Positions 41,716 through 50,314 of a DNA stretch of 64,000 nt are shown here, one piece after another (position 1 is the first letter of the stretch; every line of letters starts with the position of its first letter). The position numbers were made by a program, and so were the translations under genes. The stretch comes from Geosporobacter ferrireducens. GTDB lineage: Bacteria; Bacillota; Clostridia; Peptostreptococcales; Thermotaleaceae. Below the pieces are notes generated by a model. The model made no database searches. It worked only from the letters and a program-made list of their open reading frames with translations, and was not told the origin of the DNA. The stretch lies in assembly GCF_001750685.1 (NCBI RefSeq), contig NZ_CP017269.1, positions 3,079,416 through 3,143,415 on the forward strand. The letters run 5' to 3'.

Positions 41716-43266
41716 TTGACTAGAAAAATACCGGCCAAGGAAATTGATAAGATTATTCTTGATGGCCATATCAGTATAGAGGAATTTGTTGCAGTAGCTC
41801 GGCATGGTGCCATTGTAGAGTTTTCAGATGCGTATATTGCCCGTGTGAAGAAATCACGCAGTCTCGTTGAAAAATGGACTGAAGAAGGCCGCATTATGTA
41901 TGGGATTACTACAGGTTTCGGCGCACTGTGTACTCAGGTCATATCGAAGGAAGACACGGCAAAGCTGCAAAGAAATATCATTCTGTCACATGCTACCTCT
42001 GTAGGGGAACCTCTCTCTATTGAGGAAGTTCGAGGTACTATGTTAATGGTACTGATGAATGTAGGGCAAGGCTATGCAGGAGCCCGTATGGAGACAATGG
42101 AATTATATAGACAATTTTTAAATCGCGGCATTATACCTTTTGCGCCGAAAGAGGGCTCTGTCGGATATCTCAGTCCCGAAGCACACATGGCACTGGTGTT
42201 GATCGGTGAAGGCAAAGCCTATTTGAATGGAGAGCTTCTACCTGCTAAAGAAGCTCTAAAAAGGGCAGGTTTAATGCCGACAGTACTTGCATCCAAGGAA
42301 GGATTGACACTGGTATCTGGAACCACAAGTGTCACTGCTATTGGGGCATTAGCTCTTTATGATATGATAAATGCATCCATAACAGCAGATGTTATAGGTG
42401 CAATGGCTTTAGAAGTACTGAAAGGGACTACCAGAGCCTTCGATAATCGGTTAATGCAGGTCCGGCCCCATGAGGATCAGCACAAGACCGCTGAAAATGT
42501 GAGAAAGTTGCTGGAGGATTCGGAGATTGCCAAGCATTTTGAGCATCATCGCTTGCAGGATGCGTTATCCCTTCGATGTATTCCTCAGCTCCACGGTGCG
42601 GCGAAGAAAACTTTCAAGGATGCGCTAAAAACCATCGAAATAGAAATGAATGCCTGTTGTGATAATCCTATTATCTGGCCCAATGGAGAGGATGGCGAGA
42701 CGATTTCAGGATGTAATGCGGATTCTTCTTATATTGGGATTGAGATGGATTCGGCCTGTATTGCTGCAACGATGATTGCAAAGATGTCGGAGAGAAGAAA
42801 CAACCGATTGGTTGACGGCAGTCTTTCCCAGTACCCTTGGTTTCTAATCAAGAATCCAGGACTTAACTCGGGCCTGATGATACCTCAATACACGCAAGCG
42901 GGTTTGCTAAACGATATGAAGATTCTCTCACATCCCGCCACTGTAGATGGCATACCCACCTGTGGCGGACAGGAGGATTATGTTGCAATGGGTTATAATG
43001 CTTCAAAAAAAGCAAGACAGATTGCAGAAAAGCTTGAATTCATTTTAGCGATTGAGCTTTTATCTGTATTTCAAGCCCATCAATTTATGGCAGAAGGTAT
43101 CCTGCCTGGGGCTGCTTCCAAGGCGGTTCTGGATGAAATTGCACTGACTGTGCCCAAGATGGAAGAAGATATGTATCTCTATCCTCATATCAATAGCTTG
43201 AGAGATTTAATTCATTCAGGAAAAATTATAGATCTGGTGGAAGAAAAGATCGGAAAGCTGGTGTGA
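41716..43266 (+). CDS. MIO-less aromatic ammonia-lyase homologue, candidate ergothionase
   Basis: This 516-residue protein is a full-length homologue of histidine/phenylalanine ammonia-lyases. Y62 (MYGITTGFGALC), R287 in SLRCIPQLHG and E420 in QEDYVAMG are in place. The cofactor loop reads GSVGYLSPEAHMAL (147-160) where lyases have GSVG-ASGD-LAPLAHMAL, so the Ala-Ser-Gly that cyclises to MIO is deleted. The family Asn after EGL is Ser201, and the family Tyr in QD-x-YSLR is Leu284. Ergothionases, which expel trimethylamine from ergothioneine, are known MIO-free members. With a betaine carrier in the operon this is the best guess; another trimethylammonium substrate is possible. TTG start with GGGGGAGG upstream. 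Confidence 0.78.
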   Translation: MTRKIPAKEIDKIILDGHISIEEFVAVARHGAIVEFSDAYIARVKKSRSLVEKWTEEGRIMYGITTGFGALCTQVISKEDTAKLQRNIILSHATSVGEPLSIEEVRGTMLMVLMNVGQGYAGARMETMELYRQFLNRGIIPFAPKEGSVGYLSPEAHMALVLIGEGKAYLNGELLPAKEALKRAGLMPTVLASKEGLTLVSGTTSVTAIGALALYDMINASITADVIGAMALEVLKGTTRAFDNRLMQVRPHEDQHKTAENVRKLLEDSEIAKHFEHHRLQDALSLRCIPQLHGAAKKTFKDALKTIEIEMNACCDNPIIWPNGEDGETISGCNADSSYIGIEMDSACIAATMIAKMSERRNNRLVDGSLSQYPWFLIKNPGLNSGLMIPQYTQAGLLNDMKILSHPATVDGIPTCGGQEDYVAMGYNASKKARQIAEKLEFILAIELLSVFQAHQFMAEGILPGAASKAVLDEIALTVPKMEEDMYLYPHINSLRDLIHSGKIIDLVEEKIGKLV

Positions 43267-43267
43267 A

Positions 43268-43510
43268 ATGAAGGTAGAAATTGACATTAGAAAAATCTTT
43301 TTAACGCCGCCGTCAACCATGTATGAGCGCGTTACACTGTTTCTCGTAATGGTGATTACCTTCATTCTATTTTTCGGACCACTGAGATTTTCTCAAATAC
43401 CTCCCTTGGAAGCAGGGTTAACAGCAGCTTTGCCTGCCTTGACGATTTCCTGGGGGTGGATTGTCTTCCTGCGATCAGTTTTTAGGAAAAAAGATTTTTA
43501 TAAAAAGTAG
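43268..43510 (+). CDS. Small membrane protein of the lyase operon
   Basis: This 80-residue protein begins one base after the lyase stop. Two membrane helices are visible at about 22-38 (VTLFLVMVITFILFFGP) and 50-68 (LTAALPALTISWGWIVF), with basic ends. Similar small proteins accompany secondary transporters, so it may modulate the BCCT carrier, but I do not recognise the family. The ribosome site would lie inside the end of the lyase gene (GGTGTGAA), which suggests coupled translation. Confidence 0.65.
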   Translation: MKVEIDIRKIFLTPPSTMYERVTLFLVMVITFILFFGPLRFSQIPPLEAGLTAALPALTISWGWIVFLRSVFRKKDFYKK

Positions 43511-43547
43511 TTAGAATCATTATAGAGGAGTGTATGTTTCATTGAGC

Positions 43548-43580
43548 AAGAGCAGTCCAAAGATCGGACTGCTCTTATTC
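43548..43580 (+). terminator. Terminator of the BCCT-lyase operon
   Basis: AAGAGCAGTCC (43548-43558) and GGACTGCTCTT (43566-43576) form an 11-bp stem. The T-run is weak. Confidence 0.75.
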
Positions 43581-43671
43581 AATATTTTATGAGAGAAGGA
43601 TAGATTCTGAGGATAGAGACGCGTTGTGGTGGTTTTAATTCTAATTAACGACAATTCTGGGGGGATTGAAT

Positions 43672-45639
43672 ATGTTTCTTAGACCTGTAATTATTTCTAG
43701 TATATGTTTTGTATTCAATATCATTTTTTTCATATCCATGCGAGCAAATAAGGACTATAGTATACTGATTTTTATTGCTACGCAAGCATGCATCCTGCTG
43801 TCTGTATACATTAGCGGTAAGATGCTTCCTAAAGGAGGCAAAAATGAGGATGTTTCTAAAATAATTGATAATCTAACAGACGGAAATCTATTCGACGCTA
43901 AATCAGCAGAAAAATCAGATGTGATTGGAACAAAACTTAAACAGTTTGTCGGTAAGATGAGACATACCATGGCAGAAATATATGGTGTCGTACGAATTGC
44001 AGATAGTATGGGTATCCTGCTGCAGGAAGATATTAATAATGTTTCTGGAGGAATGAACAATATATCAACAGCCATAAACGAAATGGCTGGTGGAAATTCT
44101 GAGGTTGCAAATTCAGTTCTGAAAGCATCCGATAAAATGACAAAAAACCATCAGTTTATAGTAGATATAAAGCATCAAATAACAGGAATAAACGAAAATT
44201 CAAAAAACACAATAGGAATGGTAGATAGGGGAAACGATGCACTTAAAACTCAAAGTAAGAAGCTATACGAAAGTATTGAGTCAATTAAGCAGGTAAGCAG
44301 TGTAATCGGAAATCTAAAAAATATGGCGTCAGAGATTCATTCCATTGCGGACACGATTTCCAGCATATCCGCACAAACAAATCTGCTGGCATTAAATGCA
44401 GCTATAGAAGCAGCCCGTGCTGGTGAAGCAGGTAAAGGTTTTGCGGTCGTTGCAGGAGAAATAAGAAAATTAGCAGAGGAGTCAAATACTTCTGCCTCGA
44501 AGGTAAGGGACTTAATTAATAAAGTCAACACAGAGGTAGATAAATCTATTGAGGTAATAAATACAAACAATGAAATAATTTTGGAGCAAGAAAGTTATTT
44601 AAAAAATACTGAAGAAGCTTTTTTGGATATAAACAACTCTATGCACACTGTGGGAGAAGATATTAAAGAGATATTGAATAGAATTAATGAGCTTACTTCT
44701 TTTAGTGAAAGCATCAGTGAAGAGATGGAAAATATTTCTGCAGTATGTCAGGAATCCGCAGCTAGTTCCGAAGAAATAAGTGCATCTATGCAGGAAAATG
44801 CGGACTCAATCGGGGAAATAACAGAGAAATTCAGTGAATTCACAAAGAAGATTCAGGTTATTTCAAAGCAATTGGAACATTACAAGTTTATTAAAATTGC
44901 CCATAATGAATATACAGAATCTTATTTTCGATTGGAAGTACTAAAGGAAATTATTAAGCGGAAATATGGAATAGCAGTAGAAGGAATACTGGTAAATAAC
45001 CATGAAGTATGGAGAAGTGTTGCAGAAGGCAAAGCAGATGCTACCATAGTGCCTTGGATGCCGAATTCAGACGCGTATCTGGAAAAGCAGTACGGGAATC
45101 GTTTAGAAAATCTAGGCTCAAACCTAAAAGGCTGCAAGATGGGCATGGTGGTACCTTCCTATGTGACAATAGACAGCATCACGGAGATGAAAAACTATGC
45201 CAATAAATTTAACAATAAAGTATATACCCTTCAAAGACGTACAGGTGTAGGGCAACTGGCGAGAGAAGTTTTAAAAGCATATGACCTGTATGATTTTAAT
45301 GTAGAGTATAACGAGGAGGAGATCATGCTGCAAGCCTTAGATAAAGCCATTAAGAATCAAGAATGGATTATCATAACCGGTTGGCAGCCCCACTATAAAT
45401 TTGGAGTCTATGATCTAAAGTTTTTAACAGACCCTAAAGAGATATTTGGCAAGGAAGAATATTGTACAACCTTAGTGAGAAAAGGACTGAAAGAAGAGCA
45501 TACTGAATTATATCAAGTGCTTAAAGACTTCGAACTGGATATGGATATTGTAAATAAAGCATTGAGTGAGATACATAAAGGTATAAATATCAAGGATGCG
45601 GCATTAAAGCATGTGAATTTAATTACGAGAAAGTTGTGA
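43672..45639 (+). CDS. Chemoreceptor with cytoplasmic OpuAC-type betaine-binding domain
   Basis: This 655-residue protein has two membrane helices (about 5-23 and 30-48) with almost no exterior loop. A methyl-accepting signalling domain follows, with its conserved tip near 223-285 ([20 protein letters not shown] then [20 protein letters not shown]). Residues about 405-655 are a glycine-betaine-binding domain of the OpuAC family ([20 protein letters not shown] and [18 protein letters not shown]). The binding domain is behind the signalling domain and so lies in the cytoplasm, whereas these domains are normally extracellular. It probably senses intracellular betaine brought in by the neighbouring BCCT. 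ATG 43672 has GGGGGG 7 bases upstream. Confidence 0.85.
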   Translation: MFLRPVIISSICFVFNIIFFISMRANKDYSILIFIATQACILLSVYISGKMLPKGGKNEDVSKIIDNLTDGNLFDAKSAEKSDVIGTKLKQFVGKMRHTMAEIYGVVRIADSMGILLQEDINNVSGGMNNISTAINEMAGGNSEVANSVLKASDKMTKNHQFIVDIKHQITGINENSKNTIGMVDRGNDALKTQSKKLYESIESIKQVSSVIGNLKNMASEIHSIADTISSISAQTNLLALNAAIEAARAGEAGKGFAVVAGEIRKLAEESNTSASKVRDLINKVNTEVDKSIEVINTNNEIILEQESYLKNTEEAFLDINNSMHTVGEDIKEILNRINELTSFSESISEEMENISAVCQESAASSEEISASMQENADSIGEITEKFSEFTKKIQVISKQLEHYKFIKIAHNEYTESYFRLEVLKEIIKRKYGIAVEGILVNNHEVWRSVAEGKADATIVPWMPNSDAYLEKQYGNRLENLGSNLKGCKMGMVVPSYVTIDSITEMKNYANKFNNKVYTLQRRTGVGQLAREVLKAYDLYDFNVEYNEEEIMLQALDKAIKNQEWIIITGWQPHYKFGVYDLKFLTDPKEIFGKEEYCTTLVRKGLKEEHTELYQVLKDFELDMDIVNKALSEIHKGINIKDAALKHVNLITRKL

Positions 45640-45674
45640 TATAGCTTAAGTCATTCTTTATTTATACCATAAAT

Positions 45675-45724
45675 AACTCCCTGTTTCCATTGACTTCCAA
45701 GAGGAACAGGGAGTTGTGTTTTTA
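45675..45724 (+). terminator. Terminator of the chemoreceptor gene
   Basis: AACTCCCTGTTTCC (45675-45688) pairs with GGAACAGGGAGTT (45703-45715), followed by GTGTTTTT. Confidence 0.82.
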
Positions 45725-45908
45725 AAGCAAATTGCCAGGTGTTAGAATTCTTTTCTATGACCTGTAACGAATAGCCATTAGGTGAACATTTTAGATTAGG
45801 ACAGAGTACAAAGGTCCGTAGTATTATTGATTTTATAGTGCTATGGAAGTAAATATAATTCTGATATCATGGTATATTATTTGCCATTGAATGAAAACAA
45901 TATTATTA

Positions 45909-45938
45909 TTGACAGCAGTATTCTTGTATGGTAGCATA
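45909..45938 (+). promoter_or_regulatory. gntR2 promoter with operator over the -10 box
   Basis: TTGACA (45909-45914), a 17-base spacer and TAGCAT (45932-45937) form the promoter. TATGGTAGCATA at 45927-45938 differs by one base from the motif at the uxuA and dctP promoters, so autoregulation is likely. Confidence 0.7.
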
Positions 45939-45980
45939 TTGAGGTATTCAATAAGAGTTTAGTGTTGAGGAAGTGTGTAT

Positions 45981-46670
45981 ATGAACCTAGAAATAGATAG
46001 ACCTAAAGAGGGCGTCTCAGTGGGTGAATATGTCTATGAGATTATTAAGAAAAATATTATTAATCTAAACATGACTCCTGGCAACAGGGTGAGTGAAAAA
46101 GAAATCTCTGAACGGCTAAATGTAAGCAGGACTCCTGTTAGAGAAGCTTTTATCAAGCTGTCTAAAGAAGGGCTCTTATATGTTCTTCCGCAGCGGGGAA
46201 CGTATATATCCTATATAGATTTAGATGCCGTTGAGGAAGCAAGATTTGTTCGAGAAAGCTTGGAAAGGTCTGTAATGAAAATCGCAACAGAAAGATTTCC
46301 AACAGAGCTTCTAGAAATTCTTGAAGAAAATCTAAAGATACAAAAGCGTTTAATAGAAGAAAAACAGTTTTCTAAGTTTCTTGAGTTTGATGCTGCATTT
46401 CATAAAACGATATTTGCAGGGTGTAATAAAGCAAGAACCTGGTCTTTCATAGAGCAAATTGATACTGAATACAAGCGGGTTCGCATGCTTACTTTTATAG
46501 CCGATGTTAATTGGAAAGCTGTTATCGAACAACATGGACAAATCATAGACAGTATAAGAAATAAAGATGAAGAAAAAGGCCAGGCTATCATTACGAAACA
46601 TTTAAAAAAGCTGATCTTCGAACAGGTAGAATTAAAAGAAAAATACCCACAGTACTTTATTAAGGAATAA
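45981..46670 (+). CDS. GntR/FCD-family regulator of the uxu-TRAP genes
   Basis: This 229-residue regulator is paralogous to the one at 36116. The winged helix holds EKEISERLNVSRTPVREAFI (about 43-62) and LPQRGTYISY. The FCD domain spans about 95-215 with the metal-site histidines in FDAAFHKTIF and IEQHGQIIDS. ATG 45981 has GAGG 10 bases upstream; a GTG 6 bases earlier is possible but too close. It lies next to, and diverges from, the reverse-strand uxuA gene. Shared motifs at its own, the uxuA and the dctP promoters suggest that it is the uronate repressor. Confidence 0.88.
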   Translation: MNLEIDRPKEGVSVGEYVYEIIKKNIINLNMTPGNRVSEKEISERLNVSRTPVREAFIKLSKEGLLYVLPQRGTYISYIDLDAVEEARFVRESLERSVMKIATERFPTELLEILEENLKIQKRLIEEKQFSKFLEFDAAFHKTIFAGCNKARTWSFIEQIDTEYKRVRMLTFIADVNWKAVIEQHGQIIDSIRNKDEEKGQAIITKHLKKLIFEQVELKEKYPQYFIKE

Positions 46671-46718
46671 GGTAACTGTTCTCTTAGAAAAGAAAACATA
46701 AAGATACAAACATAAGGG

Positions 46719-46757
46719 AAGAGAATTTTTTTAAAACAAAAAGAATTCTCTTTTTTA
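46719..46757 (+). terminator. Terminator of gntR2
   Basis: A hairpin of AAGAGAATT (46719-46727) with AATTCTCTT (46744-46752), ending in TTTTTAT. Confidence 0.7.
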
Positions 46758-46784
46758 TGCCAAGTATTTATTTTTCAGTAAAAA

Positions 46785-46814
46785 GATAAACCACTTCAGT
46801 TGAAGTGGTTTATC
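46785..46814 (-). terminator. Terminator of uxuA
   Basis: GATAAACCACTTCA and its perfect complement are separated by two bases. On the reverse strand a run of T follows (CTTTTTAC), as expected for the end of uxuA. Confidence 0.8.
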
Positions 46815-46865
46815 AAAAAATTATGCTAAAGGGGAGTATCATGCTTTTATTTGGAAGGATCATTG

Positions 46866-47945
46866 CTACTTCTGCTTTTTCATTTTTCCGATAGCTTCCC
46901 ATACTCCGTTAAGATAAGTTACACCCAGGGCACGATCATATAGTCCGTATCCTGGCCTTGCTTTTTCGCCCCAAATCATTCTTCCGTGATCAGGTCGGAT
47001 ATATCCTTTAAAATCAATGTCGTGGTAAGCCTTCATAATTTCAAACATATCTAAAGAACCATCGCTTGATAAATGAGATGCTTCGTCAAAGTTGCCGCCC
47101 TCATAGATCTTCACATTTCGGACATGGGCAAAATGAATTCGTCCTTTCCCTCCAAAATATCGTACGATTTCAGGAATATTGTTATTAGGGTTTGCGCCCA
47201 GACAACCACTGCATAAAGTAAGACCGTTGTAAGGACTATCTACTAAATTAACAATTTGTTCTAATCTTTCTTTGCTTGTCACAATTCTTGGAAGTCCAAA
47301 GATTGACCAAGGTGGATCATCCGGATGAATAGCCATTTTAATATCGCACTGTTCCGCCACCGGTATTATTTCTTTTAAGAAATATCCTAAATTCTCAAGT
47401 AACTTTTCTTCGTTTACATCTTGGTAGGCAGTGAATAAAGTTTTAATAGTTTTTAATCTTTCTGGCTCCCAACCGGGGAGGTCATATCCATTAGAATTTG
47501 CATCCATATCTTCTAACATTTTATTGGGGTCTATCGTTTGAATTTTATTATGGTCATAGGATAAAACGTTGGAACCGTCAGGCAAGACCTTAGCCAGATC
47601 CGAACGAGTCCAGTCAAATACAGGCATAAAATTGTAGCACACAACTTTTATACCAAATTTACTTAAATGTCTTAGGGTTTGCTTATAATTCTCGATGTAG
47701 TGGTCTCGTGTGGGAAGACCTAATTTAATATCTTCATGGATATTTACACTTTCTATAACCTCTAGTTCTAGTCCGGCATTTACAACAGTTTCTTTTAAAG
47801 CTTTTATTTTTTCCATAGGCCATACTTCGCCTACAGGAACATCAAACAAAGAACCTACAACTCCGGTCATGCCAGGAATTTGCTTTATCTGATCCAGTGT
47901 AACACTGTCATTGTCTACACCGAACCAGCGAAAGGTCATTTTCAT
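46866..47945 (-). CDS. uxuA: Mannonate dehydratase
   Basis: This 359-residue cytoplasmic enzyme dehydrates D-mannonate to 2-keto-3-deoxygluconate in the hexuronate pathway. [20 protein letters not shown], the [16 protein letters not shown] block (about 203-218), [13 protein letters not shown] (about 241-253) and [20 protein letters not shown] (about 316-335) are all UxuA signatures, with the manganese-binding His, Cys and Asp residues present. The length is typical of the 350-residue Firmicutes form. GGAAGTGATTAC lies before the ATG. It is transcribed away from the TRAP genes, with shared operators in between. Confidence 0.95.
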   Translation of the reverse strand: MKMTFRWFGVDNDSVTLDQIKQIPGMTGVVGSLFDVPVGEVWPMEKIKALKETVVNAGLELEVIESVNIHEDIKLGLPTRDHYIENYKQTLRHLSKFGIKVVCYNFMPVFDWTRSDLAKVLPDGSNVLSYDHNKIQTIDPNKMLEDMDANSNGYDLPGWEPERLKTIKTLFTAYQDVNEEKLLENLGYFLKEIIPVAEQCDIKMAIHPDDPPWSIFGLPRIVTSKERLEQIVNLVDSPYNGLTLCSGCLGANPNNNIPEIVRYFGGKGRIHFAHVRNVKIYEGGNFDEASHLSSDGSLDMFEIMKAYHDIDFKGYIRPDHGRMIWGEKARPGYGLYDRALGVTYLNGVWEAIGKMKKQK

Positions 47946-47994
47946 GTAATCACTTCCTATTCATCAATATATTCATTAACATCTGATATATTAG

Positions 47995-48024
47995 TATACT
48001 ACCATATCAGATGTCTGTATTCAA
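47995..48024 (-). promoter_or_regulatory. uxuA promoter and GntR operator
   Basis: On the reverse strand TTGAAT (48019-48024), a 17-base spacer and TAGTAT (47996-48001) form the promoter. TATGGTAGTATA covers 47995-48006 over the -10 box. Between this and the dctP promoter, 48025-48243 is AT-rich and shows no gene. Confidence 0.7.
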
Positions 48025-48243
48025 CTATTTATTTTTTATAGAGATGCAACTTTTAAAATAACTACATAAAATGGCTTAATGTCTATTATTTTGACATGGT
48101 CGACCTATAACTTACATCCTGTTATGTTTTTATTTTGATCAGGAGATTTTATTATTATCAGCATTATAGCTTTCTAGAGAAAACTTTCTTAAAATTAAGA
48201 GATGTCTGAAGGGAAACAAAGATTAAAATATATAATTTCATAA

Positions 48244-48274
48244 TTGACCTTAACTATACTAGTATGGTAGTATA
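48244..48274 (+). promoter_or_regulatory. dctP promoter and GntR operator
   Basis: TTGACC (48244-48249), an 18-base spacer and TAGTAT (48268-48273) form the promoter. TATGGTAGTATA at 48263-48274 is identical to the uxuA site. The long 5' leader contains inverted repeats at 48395-48407 and 48432-48445 (TGTAGAA-TTTCCT / AGGAAACTTCTACA). Confidence 0.65.
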
Positions 48275-48483
48275 TGATATAATCATATTTATAAGACCTA
48301 TTAAGAAAACGTTTTAAGTTTTAATATATAAGAACAATCCGGTGTAACCTATTATAAGAGAGGAAAAGAAGCGAAAAAATCCAGTGGGCATTTATGTAGA
48401 ATTTCCTATTTGCACTACATATTCATTCTACAGGAAACTTCTACAATGCAAATAATCAGTACAATAATTTAGGAGGGGAAAAA

Positions 48484-49515
48484 ATGAAAAAGAGTTTTAA
48501 ATTTTTATCTTTAATGTTGGTAATGGCATTATTCGCAGTAACTTTGTCCGGTTGTGCTGGAAATAATGCTGGTGGACAGCCGCAACCTGAACAACCACAG
48601 CCGCCTGCAGAGAAAATTGTTTGGAAATTAGGGCACCTTGGCAATGAGGAGCATATTTGGAATAAGACAGCACTTAAGTTTGCTGAATTAGTTGATGAAA
48701 AAACGAATGGACAAATCGAAATAAAGGTTTATCCAAATGAACAGTTAGGTAATGAGATTGATACAATTAACATGGTAAAAGCAGGTACTGCAGATTTAGT
48801 AGTTTCAGGAGAATCTATGCAAAACTGGGCACCAAAGGCAGCTTTAATGGCTGTGCCTTATGCATTTAGAGACACAGCACATATGAGAAAAGTTATTGAA
48901 AGTGATCTTGGACAAGAAATTGCCGATCAAATCAAAGAAAAAGTTGGTATCACACCACTTTACTATCACGTGAGAGCACCAAGAAATCTTACATCAAATA
49001 AGCCAATCAGCAAGCCAGAAGACTTAAAAGGCTTCAAGATGCGTGTTCCTAACGTACCAATTTTCGTAGAAGCTTGGAAAGCTGCAGGAGCGAACCCACA
49101 AGCTATGGCATTTAGTGAAGTGTTTACTGCATTACAACAAGGTGTAATCAATGGACAAGAAAATCCAGTTGACTTAATCTATAGTGCTGGATTCTATGAA
49201 GTACAAAAGTATGTTAACGAAACAGAGCACGTAAATGGATGGGTGTATGTTCTAATTGGAAACAAGCAATTAGAATCTTTATCTGATGATTTAAGAAGTG
49301 CAGTAGTAGAAGCAGCTGCAGAAGCACAAACATACGCAGATGGATTATTCGAAGAGGAAACTACAGGATTTAAGAACCAACTGATGGAAAAAGGTATGGA
49401 ATTTAATTCAAATGTAGATAAAGAAGCATTCCAAAAGGCTATGGAGCCGGGTGTAAAAGGTAAATTAGATGCGGAACAAGCAGACTTATATGAGAGAATT
49501 GTAAACTTTCAGTAA
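48484..49515 (+). CDS. dctP: TRAP transporter substrate-binding lipoprotein (DctP family)
   Basis: This 343-residue exported binding protein of a TRAP transporter has a signal peptide with lipobox LSGC (Cys 22), followed by a proline- and glutamine-rich linker. The DctP fold is evident: WKLGHLGNEEHIWNKTALKF (about 39-58), IEIKVYPNEQLGNE and PKAALMAVPYAFRD. The substrate-anchoring arginine lies in FKMRVPNVPIFVEAWKAAGA (about 180-199), and NGQENPVDLI follows. Genes for mannonate and fructuronate use suggest a hexuronate or its reduced acid as substrate. AGGAGGGG lies before the ATG. Confidence 0.93.
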   Translation: MKKSFKFLSLMLVMALFAVTLSGCAGNNAGGQPQPEQPQPPAEKIVWKLGHLGNEEHIWNKTALKFAELVDEKTNGQIEIKVYPNEQLGNEIDTINMVKAGTADLVVSGESMQNWAPKAALMAVPYAFRDTAHMRKVIESDLGQEIADQIKEKVGITPLYYHVRAPRNLTSNKPISKPEDLKGFKMRVPNVPIFVEAWKAAGANPQAMAFSEVFTALQQGVINGQENPVDLIYSAGFYEVQKYVNETEHVNGWVYVLIGNKQLESLSDDLRSAVVEAAAEAQTYADGLFEEETTGFKNQLMEKGMEFNSNVDKEAFQKAMEPGVKGKLDAEQADLYERIVNFQ

Positions 49516-49828
49516 TAAATAGCATTAATTATTTGAAAATATTTACTCTAGGACAATCTCACATAGAATTTCACTAAGTTTCGCGTAAACTTAGTGAAAT
49601 TCTATTCAATTTTTGTTCCAAGAAATACTACAAATAGGCTGAAATAGCATATTTTGTAGAATAATAAAATATCCGAAGAAATTTTAATCCTCCCATTTTG
49701 AACTGATTATGTTATATGGATAAAATGATGGAAGTATCTGAGGATGCTCATCTTAGATAGAATCTAGTAGGAAAGCTATATGGAAAGTTATTGCTAATAA
49801 AATATTGCGACAGGCTAGAGGTGATGAA
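49516..49828 (+). terminator. Hairpin between dctP and dctQ
   Basis: TAGAATTTCACTAAGTTT (49564-49581) and its complement (49587-49604) form a perfect 18-bp stem followed by a T-rich run. It would reduce transcription into dctQM, giving excess binding protein, or end the transcript completely. The rest of this 313-base gap is AT-rich with no gene. Confidence 0.75.
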
Positions 49829-50314
49829 ATGAAAAACAAAGATATAATAGAGCGAATACTGGAACTAGGTACTTCTTTAGCATTTGGTGCCTTAGTAGTC
49901 AACGTAACCATTCAAGTTGTAACAAGATTCTTAATTCCATCTGTAACCGTTGTATGGACAGAAGAGGCTTCACGATTCCTCTTCATCTATTCTGTTGTAT
50001 TTGCAGCTCCCCTCGCTATGAAAAAAAGAGAGTATGTTAATGTAGATATGTTGCTAAATATTATGCCGAAAGGTATGCGAAAAGCTATAGAACTATTGAT
50101 ACAGATTGCATCTATCGGTCTATTTGGAGTTGTTTTTATAAAGGGAATTGAGTTTGCAAAATTGGGTATGGGACAAACATCTGCAACGTTGGGAATACCG
50201 ATGTATCGTATTTATTCAAGTATAGCTATAACATCCTTTTTTATTATGATTTATGGAATCTATAATTTTGTAAGTGACATTCGAGGGATGAGAGATAGAG
50301 GTGATAGAACATGA
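49829..50314 (+). CDS. dctQ: TRAP transporter small membrane subunit (DctQ family)
   Basis: This 161-residue protein has four membrane helices. WTEEASRFLFIYSVVFAAPL (about 44-63) and KKREYVNVDM (about 65-74) are DctQ signatures. It forms the membrane complex with DctM. The start is ATG 49829 with AGAGGTG upstream; an in-frame site 24 bases earlier has no ribosome site. It overlaps dctM by 4 bases. Confidence 0.9.
   Translation: MKNKDIIERILELGTSLAFGALVVNVTIQVVTRFLIPSVTVVWTEEASRFLFIYSVVFAAPLAMKKREYVNVDMLLNIMPKGMRKAIELLIQIASIGLFGVVFIKGIEFAKLGMGQTSATLGIPMYRIYSSIAITSFFIMIYGIYNFVSDIRGMRDRGDRT

Noticed and set aside
41716..43266. Standard histidine ammonia-lyase (HutH)
   Set aside because: The Ala-Ser-Gly needed for MIO is deleted, key family residues are changed, and no hutU, hutI or hutG gene is nearby.
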